From Syntrophobacteraceae bacterium (GTDB lineage Bacteria > Desulfobacterota > Syntrophobacteria > Syntrophobacterales > Syntrophobacteraceae), in contig JAGPLX010000021.1 of the NCBI GenBank assembly GCA_018053185.1, forward strand, positions 1 to 44,288: a stretch of 44,288 nucleotides of DNA, read 5' to 3'. Below, piece by piece: positions 1-7,847 of this stretch. The notes under the pieces were generated by a model. That model saw only the letters and a program-made list of their open reading frames with translations. It was not told the DNA's origin and ran no database searches. The translations under genes were made by a program, and so were the position numbers. How positions within the stretch are numbered: the stretch's first letter is position 1; each line of letters begins with the position of its first letter.

Positions 1-101
1 CCGCTGAGCTCTCCTGTGTGGGAACTTGCTCCTTACCCGCCCGGAAGACAGGGCTCTGCCGGGGAGCGACCCGGGCGCCAAGGCGGGGGAGTGACGGAGG
101 G

Positions 102-127
102 GCAGGGCTTTGAGCCCTGCTTTTCTT
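102..127 (+). terminator. Intrinsic terminator at left edge
   Basis: A perfect 8-bp stem (GCAGGGCT / AGCCCTGC, 102-109 and 113-120) with a 3-nt loop is followed directly by TTTTCTT. This is the form of a rho-independent terminator for a + strand transcript entering from the left of the window. No coding end can be assigned to it here. Confidence 0.6.
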
Positions 128-171
128 CACCTGCCCCTCCGGAGCTCCTCGGAGCGATAAACCCCGGGGGG

Positions 172-190
172 TTGGGGGCGGAGCCCCCAA
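172..190. repeat. GC-rich hairpin beside IS end
   Basis: Perfect inverted repeat TTGGGGGC-GGA-GCCCCCAA (arms 172-179 and 183-190), five bases from the transposase stop codon. It sits where the right terminal repeat of the IS would be expected, and no such terminal repeat is seen. It could be a host palindrome or part of the decayed IS end. Confidence 0.45.
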
Positions 191-194
191 GAGG

Positions 195-1309
195 TCAGTC
201 TCGTCCACGGTATACCTGGAGGGGTGTCTTGTTGCCCAAGGCCTGGTGTGGCCTGTGCTCATTGTAGAGCCGGAAGTAGTCACGCAGTCCTTGGATGCAG
301 GAGAGCACGTCCGGGTATTCCTTGAGATAGACCTCCTCGTATTTGACAGTACGCCACAGCCTTTCGATGAAGATGTTATCGAAGGCTCTGCCTTTTCCGT
401 CCATGCTGATGCGGATGCCGGCACCAGGCAGCATCCCTGTGAATTCACGGCTCGTGAACTGTGAGCCCTGATCGGTGTTGAAGATCTCGGGTTTGCCGCC
501 TGCAAGGGCTTTATCGAGAGCTTCCAGGCAGAAGTAGACGTCCATGGTGACCGATACCGACCAGGAGAGCACGTAGCGGCTGAACCAGTCCATGATGGCC
601 ACCAGGGAGACGAACCCCCGGTGCATGCGGATGTAGGTGATATCGCTTGCCCACACCTGATCGGGTCTGACGACCGGAACGCCCCTGAGAAGATAGGGAA
701 AAACTTTGTGCTCGCCATCCCTCCTGCTCAGCCTGGGTTTGGGATAGATCGCCTCGACGCCCACGGAGCGCATCAGGCGCCGAACCCGCTTATGATTGAC
801 GATATGGCCCTGCTCGGAGAGCTAGAGCTTCATGCGACGGAACCCGTAGAAAGGAGCCCGGGTATATGGCTCATCGAGCAGGCGCATGAGTTCGATATCT
901 TGTTTGGAAATCCCGCAAGGCCCGGAAAATACCAGCTCGATCGGTTGAGCCCGGGAAGCTCACATTGCCTGACAATCGAAAGGGGGTCATTGTCGGGCTC
1001 GATCAACCGGCGTTTGTCCTCAAGCGCCCAGTCCAAACTTTTTTTAAGCCGGTCGAGTTCGACCTTCAGCTGTCCGATCTGCCGGTAGAGCTCACGGACG
1101 AGGTCTTCATGCTCTTCTTTCTTCTTGCGGCGCCTATCTTCGAGAACATCCGGCAAGGTCTCCATCCCCTGCTTTTTCCACTGAGTGACCTGGTTGGGAT
1201 GAACTTCGTACCGGCTCGCAATCTCACTGACTGTGTAGTATCCCTTGATGGCATCCAGGGCGACCTTCGCTTTGAATTCGCCGCCAAACCGCTTGCGTGG
1301 ACTGTTCAT
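195..1309 (-). pseudogene. IS3-family transposase OrfAB, broken
   Basis: The 5' part (1309 down to about 930) encodes an OrfA-like protein beginning MNSPRKRFGGEFKAKVALDA, with a HTH_Tnp_1 fold and a coiled coil rich in L/E/K. It runs in one frame into the start of OrfB (IEPDNDPLSIVRQCELPGLNRSS in pieces). Near 920-930, in a CCGGGCC tract, the frame shifts; the continuation ELMRLLDEPYTRAPFYGFRR is in another frame. In that frame a TAG at 824-822 replaces what is normally Trp in RRM-x-x-W-L, so TGG to TAG is the likely change. The remaining 192 residues to 195 hold the rve integrase core: WASDITYI (first D), FNTDQGSQF (second D) and the final E in NIFIERLWRTVKYEEVY. Family identity is clear; the inactivation is read directly from the sequence, assuming no sequencing errors. 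Confidence 0.85.
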
Positions 1310-1370
1310 CAGCTATTCTCCTTGGTTCCTCTCTTGCCATGGGCCAAGATCGCCTTCCACCTTATGGCGC

Positions 1371-1390
1371 TGTCCAGTTTTCGGGGTACA
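1371..1390 (-). repeat. Putative left terminal inverted repeat of the IS
   Basis: The minus strand reads TGTACCCCGAAAACTGGACA, resembling IS3-family ends that start with TG and carry a GGACA inner block. It lies about 60 bp upstream of the OrfA start, the usual place. The partner end was not found. Confidence 0.45.
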
Positions 1391-2509
1391 TTTAGAGGGA
1401 ATTGCTTCCTGCCGAAGCCATGCCAACGCCGCCTCTGTTTGTCCCTAAATCAACGGAATAAGTCCTTACCTTTCCAGGGGTTTTCAGTGTCTCCCTCCCC
1501 CCGGTAAGAGTGGTCGCAGGCACTCGCATCGACTCGCGTGGACCCTCCGACTCAGTCGGTGGATCGGCCGGCAACATCCGGTGCAATATGGCGGCAGCTA
1601 TGGCGGGTGCCGCTTGTGTCGATGGGGGTTGTCGCCGCCGCTTCCCCTTGCCGGATTCGGTTTCCATGCTCGAGCGCCCAAAACCAGGAGAGAATCACGA
1701 ATCATCCGGACCCTCTTTGAGCTTCACCTTGGATGCCGCACCTGGTAGAGCCGCTCTTCTCCTTGAGCCTGTATGACTTTTCCTTTATGTGGATGGCCGT
1801 ACAGTGAGGTGGATGGCCGCACGGTGATGCATAAGCCTGTCAAGGTCGGCTGTGGCAGTCACCTGGTCGTTGAATATCTCGCTCTAATCAACAAAGCTCT
1901 TATTGGGCTAACTCAACGAAGAAAAGGAAAACCCCCATGACGAGGGAATTCGGGTGTGGGGGAGTAATGCCGAAGCAGGCCGTTGGACCGCTCTTCCATG
2001 GAGATCTATTGGTCCTGCCGTGTGGAGCCGGGAAAAGGTTTTCTCCTTTCTTCGAAGATCGGTCCCTCGACCGACGAGGACTCCATCCCCACGGAGGCAT
2101 GAAAGGACGGAGCAACGGCGGGTCCCGGATTGTGTGCAGTTTGTGCGCAATGTTCAAAAATAGTTTGACAATGCAAAACATCCAGGCTACGGTAGCTTCA
2201 CTGCATAATTACCTCCTGAGTGCCTCTTCCGCGAGAGCAGGGGCTTGCGGAAGGGGCACAAGCGCCTTTGAGATCGTGACGAACTCGGCAAGGGAGTTCC
2301 CGATCCGGCAGGGCGAATCCGCCACCCGAGAAGTATCTCGCCATGCAATCGATTTCCGGAACCACGCTGAATCCTCGCTGTTTTTTGTTGTAGTCAGGAG
2401 AGTATTGAACGTCATCAAAAATATATCCCAAAGGGCGCGATTCCGCCTTCATGGCGTGGCGGGCGCTCCGCCACTTCATTAAAAATCTGGAAAAAGGAAA
2501 GGAGAGGTT
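1391..2509. other. 1.1-kb region without a convincing gene
   Basis: No open frame here shows a recognisable family. On the minus strand a 67-70 residue frame (2209-2418, ending LPQAPALAEEALRR) stops just before a strong ribosome-binding site (AGGAGGTAATT) and an ATG that is followed after one codon by TGA. This looks like the tail of one gene and the destroyed start of another, but no function can be given. On the plus strand TTGACA (2165-2170) with a 17-nt spacer and TACGGT (2188-2193) could be a weak promoter toward the secreted-protein gene. A 20-bp tandem duplication is listed separately. Confidence 0.4.
1789..1828. repeat. 20-bp tandem duplication
   Basis: Two adjacent copies of a 20-bp unit (GTGGATGGCCGTACAGTGAG and GTGGATGGCCGCACGGTGAT) differ at three positions. 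It is in non-coding sequence between the IS and the secreted-protein gene. It may be a remnant of an element end; no function is indicated. Confidence 0.6.
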
Positions 2510-2917
2510 ATGAAGAAAGTTCTGGTATTCGTAGTAGCATTGGCATGGGTATTTGTTTTCTCCCTGGACAATGCATCAGCGAAAAAGCCGAAGCCGAAGT
2601 TCTCTCCGGTTGAGAGATTGAGCCATTCCGGAGACATCAAGGGCACCCTTGATTGTGGAAGTTTGGGACCGGATTCCGAAGCGATGATTTACATCCCGGG
2701 CAAGTCTTTCGTGGTCAAAACGCCCATTTTGACGCAGGATGAAAACAGGGAGGGAAAGTTCAGGTTTTACAATGTTCCGGCCGGAGTCTACGATCTCATA
2801 ATTGAAATTCCAGGGCAAGATCCGGTTACGGTACCCAATGTGGAGGTCAAGCAGAAAAAAGTCACCGATGTCGGCAACATACCGGTAACCTGCCCCAACC
2901 CTGAGGCGGCCGAGTGA
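2510..2917 (+). CDS. Small secreted protein with carboxypeptidase-regulatory-like fold
   Basis: 135 residues. The N-terminus MKKVLVFVVALAWVFVFSL followed by DNASA-KK is a typical Sec signal peptide with likely cleavage after ASA. The mature part contains a predicted beta-sandwich segment with the phrase GKFRFYNVPAGVYDLIIEIPG (residues about 82-102, given here in overlapping sense), the signature of transthyretin-like / carboxypeptidase regulatory domains, which usually bind or scaffold outside the cytoplasm. Two Cys (in LDCGS and VTCPN) could form a disulfide. The start is set by a strong AAAGGAGAGG ribosome-binding site 4-8 nt upstream. It stands alone. The exact role is unknown; the signal peptide and fold are fairly clear. 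Confidence 0.75.
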   Translation: MKKVLVFVVALAWVFVFSLDNASAKKPKPKFSPVERLSHSGDIKGTLDCGSLGPDSEAMIYIPGKSFVVKTPILTQDENREGKFRFYNVPAGVYDLIIEIPGQDPVTVPNVEVKQKKVTDVGNIPVTCPNPEAAE

Positions 2918-2981
2918 TAGAGCCGACCCGGAAGGATTGCCCCGCGGTGGAATCCGATGATCGGTCTGCAGCGGCATCCAT

Positions 2982-3040
2982 CCGCCGATAGACCGTTAGA
3001 CCATGGCGCGGAACTCGTTGGGGCCATGGTCTATCGGCGG
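2982..3040 (+). terminator. Long imperfect hairpin downstream of secreted-protein gene
   Basis: The right arm CCATGGTCTATCGGCGG (3024-3040) pairs with the left arm starting CCGCCGATAGACC at 2982; the left arm carries an extra 8 nt. It lies 65 nt after the stop codon at 2917 and is followed only by CGTTTCC, so it is a poor intrinsic terminator but may protect or end the transcript. It could equally be a small palindromic repeat. Confidence 0.35.
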
Positions 3041-3405
3041 CGTTTCCTACCTGCTCCCGAGGTCTCGAGCGCCGTTTTCCCCGGCACTTCAACTCCCCGG
3101 CGTGCAGCAACCCCTTCGGGGATCCGGTTCAACCGATATTATCGGGCAGATACCCACGAAAATTCATCCACCTTCAACTGCCGTCCCGAACTACACGGGC
3201 ACCTGCCGAAAAAAACTCGGAATGCTCCGGGGAATAACCCCGGCCTCCGTTCCTACCAGGTGCAACCAGCCTGAGAACCCATGGAGACCTGATCGAAATT
3301 GCACCGGTTTTCCATGTTGAACCGGCAATCGGATTTCAGCGGATCCCGACACGTGCCGTACAGAAACGAAGCGGCGAAACCTTTCCCCCGGCAGGTTCGA
3401 AGTAT
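3041..3405. other. Non-coding stretch before sfsA end
   Basis: No coding sequence, RNA gene or strong repeat was recognised here. It separates the secreted-protein gene from the 3' end of the oppositely oriented sfsA. Confidence 0.4.
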
Positions 3406-4164
3406 TCACCCCGCAACCAGAGGCAAACGGGAGCCCAATCCGATCCCGGCCGGGGAAACACGAGCCGTGTGGGGCCACACCTCCACTCCCGCCTCCAGGG
3501 CTTCCCGGAAGATTTCGGCAAAAGACGGATCGATGAAATCCGCCGGAGAAAAGCAGCGGGCATCCTGTCGTTGAACCAGGTAGAAGCAGGCGCATCGGTT
3601 TCCGGACCGGGCCAGGGAACACAGTTCCCTCAGATGCTTCCGGCCCCTCACGGTGACGGCATCCGGGAAGTAGGCTACCCCGTCCTCCACCAGGGTGACA
3701 TTCTTGGCCTCGATCCATGCCGTTCCCGCAGGACCTTCGAGGCGGGCGTCCAACCGGCTGCCCCCCGTTCCGACTTCGTTGCGGAAAGATTCGTAGCCCC
3801 GGATTTCGGGGAGCAAACCGGCTTCCCAGGCCAGCCGCAGAATTCGATTGGGAACCAGGGTATTGACCCCCACCCAGAGCCCGGCCACCTGGATCAACTC
3901 GAGAGTGTAGGCAAGGGTACGGCCGCGAGCCGGGGCGGGAGAGACAAGCACCGGCGAGCCCGCCTTGAGCAGGCCGAGCATACTGCCCGAGTTGTTGCAG
4001 TGGACCCAGAAAGGCCCGTCGTGGGTCTCGACTTCCACACGGAAACGCTTTTCCCGCCGCACAAGGCGGGCTTGCAGGCTTCCCCGGGGAAACGAAATGA
4101 GCAGGTCCTCAGGACCGGGCGACATGGTGGTGTCTCGTCCCTGTTGAAGTTTCTTTTGACGCAT
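3406..4164 (-). CDS. sfsA: SfsA family nuclease-like protein (sugar fermentation stimulation protein A)
   Basis: 252 residues. The SfsA core is recognisable from FPRGSLQARLVRREKRFRVEV (positions approx. 25-45) through HCNNSGSMLGLL, PNRILRLAWEAGLLPEI and the block WIEAKNVTLVEDGVAYFPDA. That block carries the E-x-K and PDA residues of the PD-(D/E)xK-like active site assigned to this family. SfsA was first linked to maltose metabolism in E. coli and has since been described as a DNA/RNA-binding nuclease-like protein; its physiological role is unclear. The start at 4164 is chosen because AGGAG lies 10 nt upstream. An ATG at 4125 would give 239 residues, closer to the family norm, but has no ribosome-binding site. 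It diverges from the MFS gene with only 63 bp between the starts. Confidence 0.88.
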   Translation of the reverse strand: MRQKKLQQGRDTTMSPGPEDLLISFPRGSLQARLVRREKRFRVEVETHDGPFWVHCNNSGSMLGLLKAGSPVLVSPAPARGRTLAYTLELIQVAGLWVGVNTLVPNRILRLAWEAGLLPEIRGYESFRNEVGTGGSRLDARLEGPAGTAWIEAKNVTLVEDGVAYFPDAVTVRGRKHLRELCSLARSGNRCACFYLVQRQDARCFSPADFIDPSFAEIFREALEAGVEVWPHTARVSPAGIGLGSRLPLVAG

Positions 4165-4227
4165 GGGCGCCGTTCTCCTACACTTCCTCCTCCCAATGAG
4201 AGCAATCATCAGCAGGAAAGGAAGTCT

Positions 4228-5460
4228 TTGATCAACCAACCTCCATCCGGAAACGAGCCGGGATCATCACCGGGGAAAGGCCCTCCTTCCTTTCGTGGGC
4301 ACCTGGGTCCTATCCTGTTTCTCACCGCGATCTTCTTCCTGAATTTCATCGCCAGGATCATCCCTTCCCCCTTGATGCCCGCTATCGAGAAGGACCTTCA
4401 ACTGGATCACGGTCAGGCGGGCTCTCTCTTCCTCCTGATGGCTTCCGGCTATTTCATCTCCCTCATGGGTTCCGGATTTGTATCCCACTATCTCCACCAC
4501 CGCAAAACCATCCTTCTTTCCTCGACGGCACTCGGGATGACCTTCCTGCTCACCTGTTTCAGCCGCGATCTCCAAAGCCTGGGCACAGGCCTCTTTCTTG
4601 TGGGTATGGCTTCCGGCCTGTATCTCCCCTCGGGGATAGCGGCCATCACTTCTCTTGTGTCCCCGCGACACTGGGGAAAGGCCCTCTCCATTCACGAACT
4701 CGCCCCCAACCTCGCCTTCGTCTGCGCTCCCCTCTTTTCGGAGCTGGTCCTTTCCCGGTTTTCCTGGCGTGGGATGCTGGGGTTGGTGGGGGGCGCCTCG
4801 ATGTTTCTCGGCCTGGCCTTTGCCCGGTTTTCCCATGCGGGGGATTTTCCCGGGCAGGCGCCTTCTTTCCGCGCCCTGAAACCTTTGCTCAAGCAACCTT
4901 CTCTCTGGATCATGGTCTTCCTGTACGGCATCGGAATCAGCGGCTCCCAGGGAATCTACTCGATGTTGCCCCTCTATCTCATCACCGACCATGGAATGAG
5001 CCAGGGCCGGGCCAACACCCTCGTGGCCCTGTCCAGGGTTACCACGCCGCTCCTTGCCCTGGTGGGCGGTTGGTGCTCAGACCGTTTTGGCCTTCGACGA
5101 ACCATGGCCGTGAGTCTCCTACTCACGGGCTTGAGCACCATCGGCCTGGGCCTGGCGCCCTCCTGCCGGATCGTCCCGCTGATTTTCCTTCAAGCGAACC
5201 TCTCCGTCTGCTTTTTCCCCGCCGCCCTGGCCGCCATATCTCTCCTCGGCCCTCCCTCATCCAGGAACGTGGTGATCTCCTTGATCATATCCCTGGCTTT
5301 CCTGTTGGGAGCCGGCGGGGTTCCGACCTTGATCGGCATCATGGGCACCCTGGGTTCCTTTTCCCCGGCGATTTCCCTTGTGGGTGTCCTTTCTCTGCCC
5401 GCAGCGGCTATGGTTCATTTCCTCCGCTTGCCTTCCGGAAAGGAAGTCGCACGATCCTGA
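4228..5460 (+). CDS. Major facilitator superfamily transporter
   Basis: 410 residues with about twelve hydrophobic segments in two halves joined by a charged central loop near GQAPSFRALKPLLKQPSLW. MFS features include MPAIEKDLQLDHGQAGSLF after TM1, a basic loop HYLHHRKTI between TM2 and TM3, and GGWCSDRFGLRRT in the second half (the DRxGRR-like loop). The start is TTG at 4228: AAAGGAAG ends 3-4 nt before it, the frame is right, and the N-terminal length fits. The open frame upstream only reads antisense through sfsA. The substrate cannot be told from sequence; CynX/NimT-like anion or drug carriers are the nearest impression. Membrane location is certain, specificity is not. Confidence 0.85.
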   Translation: MINQPPSGNEPGSSPGKGPPSFRGHLGPILFLTAIFFLNFIARIIPSPLMPAIEKDLQLDHGQAGSLFLLMASGYFISLMGSGFVSHYLHHRKTILLSSTALGMTFLLTCFSRDLQSLGTGLFLVGMASGLYLPSGIAAITSLVSPRHWGKALSIHELAPNLAFVCAPLFSELVLSRFSWRGMLGLVGGASMFLGLAFARFSHAGDFPGQAPSFRALKPLLKQPSLWIMVFLYGIGISGSQGIYSMLPLYLITDHGMSQGRANTLVALSRVTTPLLALVGGWCSDRFGLRRTMAVSLLLTGLSTIGLGLAPSCRIVPLIFLQANLSVCFFPAALAAISLLGPPSSRNVVISLIISLAFLLGAGGVPTLIGIMGTLGSFSPAISLVGVLSLPAAAMVHFLRLPSGKEVARS

Positions 5461-5519
5461 CGGAACCAGGAGGTTAGTCTCGACATTCCAAAAGTTTCAG
5501 GGAAATTCAAGGATTCTTT

Positions 5520-5548
5520 TTGACGGGCGACTGGAATTCCAATATCCT
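5520..5548 (+). promoter_or_regulatory. Sigma-70-type promoter for hybrid kinase
   Basis: TTGACG (5520-5525), a 17-nt spacer and TATCCT (5543-5548). Transcription would start near 5555, upstream of every candidate start codon of the following kinase gene. Confidence 0.5.
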
Positions 5549-5739
5549 GAATTTGTGGCAGAAGATATGAGGGGAGTCTTATCATCCAAAACTCCAGGGT
5601 TGTTTGCGACATGTCCGCAGGAGAAAAATCCGTCATGCTCAGGCCAATTTCCGGAACCTCTTCTCCCCATGAGAGCGTTGAGCCCTCTTCTTCCGTGGAA
5701 CGGAAGGTTCGAGAGGTATGGAACCAGCAGGAGCGAGCC

Positions 5740-7758
5740 ATGAAGTCCGAACCCGTGGGGCGGGATATCACCGACAGACGCCGTATCGAGGGATTGGGCC
5801 GAAAATACGAGTGCATCGCCAACGCATCCCGGGAATTCATGACCCTCATCGACCGGAACTACGTATACGAGGCCGCCAATGATGCCTACTGCAGGGCTCA
5901 TGGAAAGTCACGCCGGGAAATCGTGGGCAAAACCGTGGCCGACCTCTGGGGAGAGGCGGATTTCGAGAACTCGATTCGCCCCCGCCTGGATCGTTGTTTC
6001 TCAGGCTGCGAGGTGCGCTACGAGGCTCAATTCCAGTTCCTTGGTGGAGAAAAACGATGGTACGATGTCGGCTGCTATCCCTATTTTGACGACTCGGGGA
6101 AAGTGACCCATGCCGCCGTGGTCACGAGGGACATCCACGAACGCAAGAAATCGGAGCAGGCCGTCAAAAGGAGCGAACAGAAGCTCAAGGAGTCCGAAAA
6201 CCGCCTCGATTCCATTTTAAAGACAATCCCCGACATCGTTTACCGATTGGACCATGAAGGAAGAATCACTTTCATCAGTCATGCCGTGGAGAACTACGGT
6301 TTCGCAACGTCGGAGCTGGTCGGAAAGAAGATCATGGACCTGGTTCATCCCGAGGACCGGGATAAGGCCTTTTACCGCATCAACGAGAGGCGCACCGGAG
6401 AAAGACGGACCAAATCCTTCGAGATCCGGCTGATGACCAGGGACCACGGGATGGTCTCCTTCGAGGTCCGGTCGAGAGAACTGGAGGAGTTCACGACCTT
6501 TCTCATCGATGCGGAAGGGATCTACGACTCGACGGACCCGACCGGCAAGAGTTTTAAGGGAACCCAGGGAATTGCCAGGGACATTTCAGAGCGCAAGCAC
6601 CTGGAAGCACAACTGCTGCACGATCAAAAAATGGAAGCCGTCGGCAAACTGGCCGGTGGAATTGCTCATGATTTCAACAACCTCCTCCAGGTAATCCAGG
6701 GCTACACCGACCTCCTGCTCCTAAACAAAAACACCGGAGACCGCGGATACCGGGAGATCCTGGAAATCGGTCATGCTGCCAGCAAAGGCGCCAAGCTCGT
6801 TCATCAGCTCCTCACATTCAGTCGCAGGATCGAAAGCAAGCTCCGCCCCATCAACCTGAATCACGAGGTGACGAGAGTCGTGAACCTCCTGGATCGCACC
6901 ATCCTCAAAACGGTCCAGATCGAGATCCATCTTGCCGACAACCTGTGGAACATTAACGGAGACTCCAGCCAGCTCGAGCAGGTGTTGATCAATTTGAGCG
7001 TCAATGCCAGGGACGCCATGCCGGAGGGCGGGAGACTCATCATCGAAACCCAAAACACGAGCCTGGACGACGAATACTGCAAGCGGCATCTGTGGGCGCA
7101 ACCAGGAGATTATGTACTCCTCACCGTCTCCGACACGGGTTTCGGTATGGACGGGGAAATCCGGGAGCATATTTTCGAGCCTTTTTATTCGACCAAGGAG
7201 ATCGGCAAGGGGTCGGGGCTTGGGCTGGCCATGGTCTACGGGATCGTGAAGAACCATGGCGGCTATATCATGTGCTACAGTGAACCCGGGGAAGGAACGA
7301 TTTTCAAGATCTATTTCCCGACCATGGAGAAATCGCCGGTCCGGCCCCCGCTCCAGGCCGCCCGTTCCGGGCTGCAGGGGGGAAACGAAACCATTCTCCT
7401 GGTCGACGATGAGGAATTTATAAGGACTCTGGTTAAACAGCTGCTTGGCGAGTTCGGCTATACCGTGCATACGGTATCGAGCGGCGAGGAAGCTCTCCGG
7501 TTTTTCGAAAATGCCACGGCACATCCGGATCTGGTCATCCTTGACCTCATCATGCCCGGCATGGGGGGGCGCCGCTGCCTCCAGGAGCTGCTCCGGAGAT
7601 ACCCCCGGGCAAAGATCCTTGTCGCCAGCGGCTTCTCCGCCAACGGCCCGGCAAGGGAAACTATGGAATTGGGCGCCAAGGGTTTTGTAGGAAAACCGTA
7701 TCAACTTCGGGACATTCTGATGGCCATTCGACAGGTGCTGGAGGGAAACGGGACCTGA
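5740..7758 (+). CDS. PAS-PAS hybrid sensor histidine kinase with C-terminal receiver
   Basis: 672 residues from this start. Domains in order: PAS about 20-125 (ending KKSEQAVKR), PAS about 156-290 (ending RDISERKHLE), HisKA with phospho-acceptor His310 in GGIAHDFNNLLQ, HATPase with N box (NLSVNARDAMPEGG), G1 (DTGFGM), F (FEPFYSTK) and G2 (GSGLGLAM). A CheY-like receiver (about 549-672) follows, with acidic DD in LLVDDEE and phospho-acceptor Asp602 in LVILDLIMPG. No transmembrane segment is seen, so it is probably a cytoplasmic sensor. GGIAHDFNN places it in the HPK4-like group common in Desulfobacterota. AGGAG six bases upstream favours the start at 5740. The frame is open back to ATG 5611 and ATG 5635 (also with AGGAG, 11 nt away), giving up to 715 residues. 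No dedicated response regulator is adjacent; signal and target are unknown. Confidence 0.88.
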   Translation: MKSEPVGRDITDRRRIEGLGRKYECIANASREFMTLIDRNYVYEAANDAYCRAHGKSRREIVGKTVADLWGEADFENSIRPRLDRCFSGCEVRYEAQFQFLGGEKRWYDVGCYPYFDDSGKVTHAAVVTRDIHERKKSEQAVKRSEQKLKESENRLDSILKTIPDIVYRLDHEGRITFISHAVENYGFATSELVGKKIMDLVHPEDRDKAFYRINERRTGERRTKSFEIRLMTRDHGMVSFEVRSRELEEFTTFLIDAEGIYDSTDPTGKSFKGTQGIARDISERKHLEAQLLHDQKMEAVGKLAGGIAHDFNNLLQVIQGYTDLLLLNKNTGDRGYREILEIGHAASKGAKLVHQLLTFSRRIESKLRPINLNHEVTRVVNLLDRTILKTVQIEIHLADNLWNINGDSSQLEQVLINLSVNARDAMPEGGRLIIETQNTSLDDEYCKRHLWAQPGDYVLLTVSDTGFGMDGEIREHIFEPFYSTKEIGKGSGLGLAMVYGIVKNHGGYIMCYSEPGEGTIFKIYFPTMEKSPVRPPLQAARSGLQGGNETILLVDDEEFIRTLVKQLLGEFGYTVHTVSSGEEALRFFENATAHPDLVILDLIMPGMGGRRCLQELLRRYPRAKILVASGFSANGPARETMELGAKGFVGKPYQLRDILMAIRQVLEGNGT

Positions 7759-7847
7759 TTTCCGCCCCCCCCCGCACTCCGGCATTGCGGCAACCGGTTC
7801 GTGGTCGCTCATCCCCCCACGCCCGGGGAACGAAGCTGGAAGAACAT

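Larger units (their letters stand above)
195..1390 (-). mobile_element. Degenerate IS3-family insertion sequence
   Basis: The element holds an OrfA-like helix-turn-helix part, a leucine-rich coiled coil and a DDE integrase core, all read on the minus strand. Its length of about 1.2 kb suits the IS3 family. A terminal-repeat-like sequence beginning TGTACCCCGAAAACTGGACA (minus strand) lies at 1371-1390, ahead of OrfA. The matching repeat beyond the integrase end is not visible, so that boundary is uncertain. The transposase is broken, so the copy is probably immobile. Confidence 0.75.

Noticed and set aside
3469-4227. Long N-terminal extension of the MFS protein
   Set aside because: It reads antisense through sfsA; a TTG start with a good ribosome-binding site at 4228 fits the family length.
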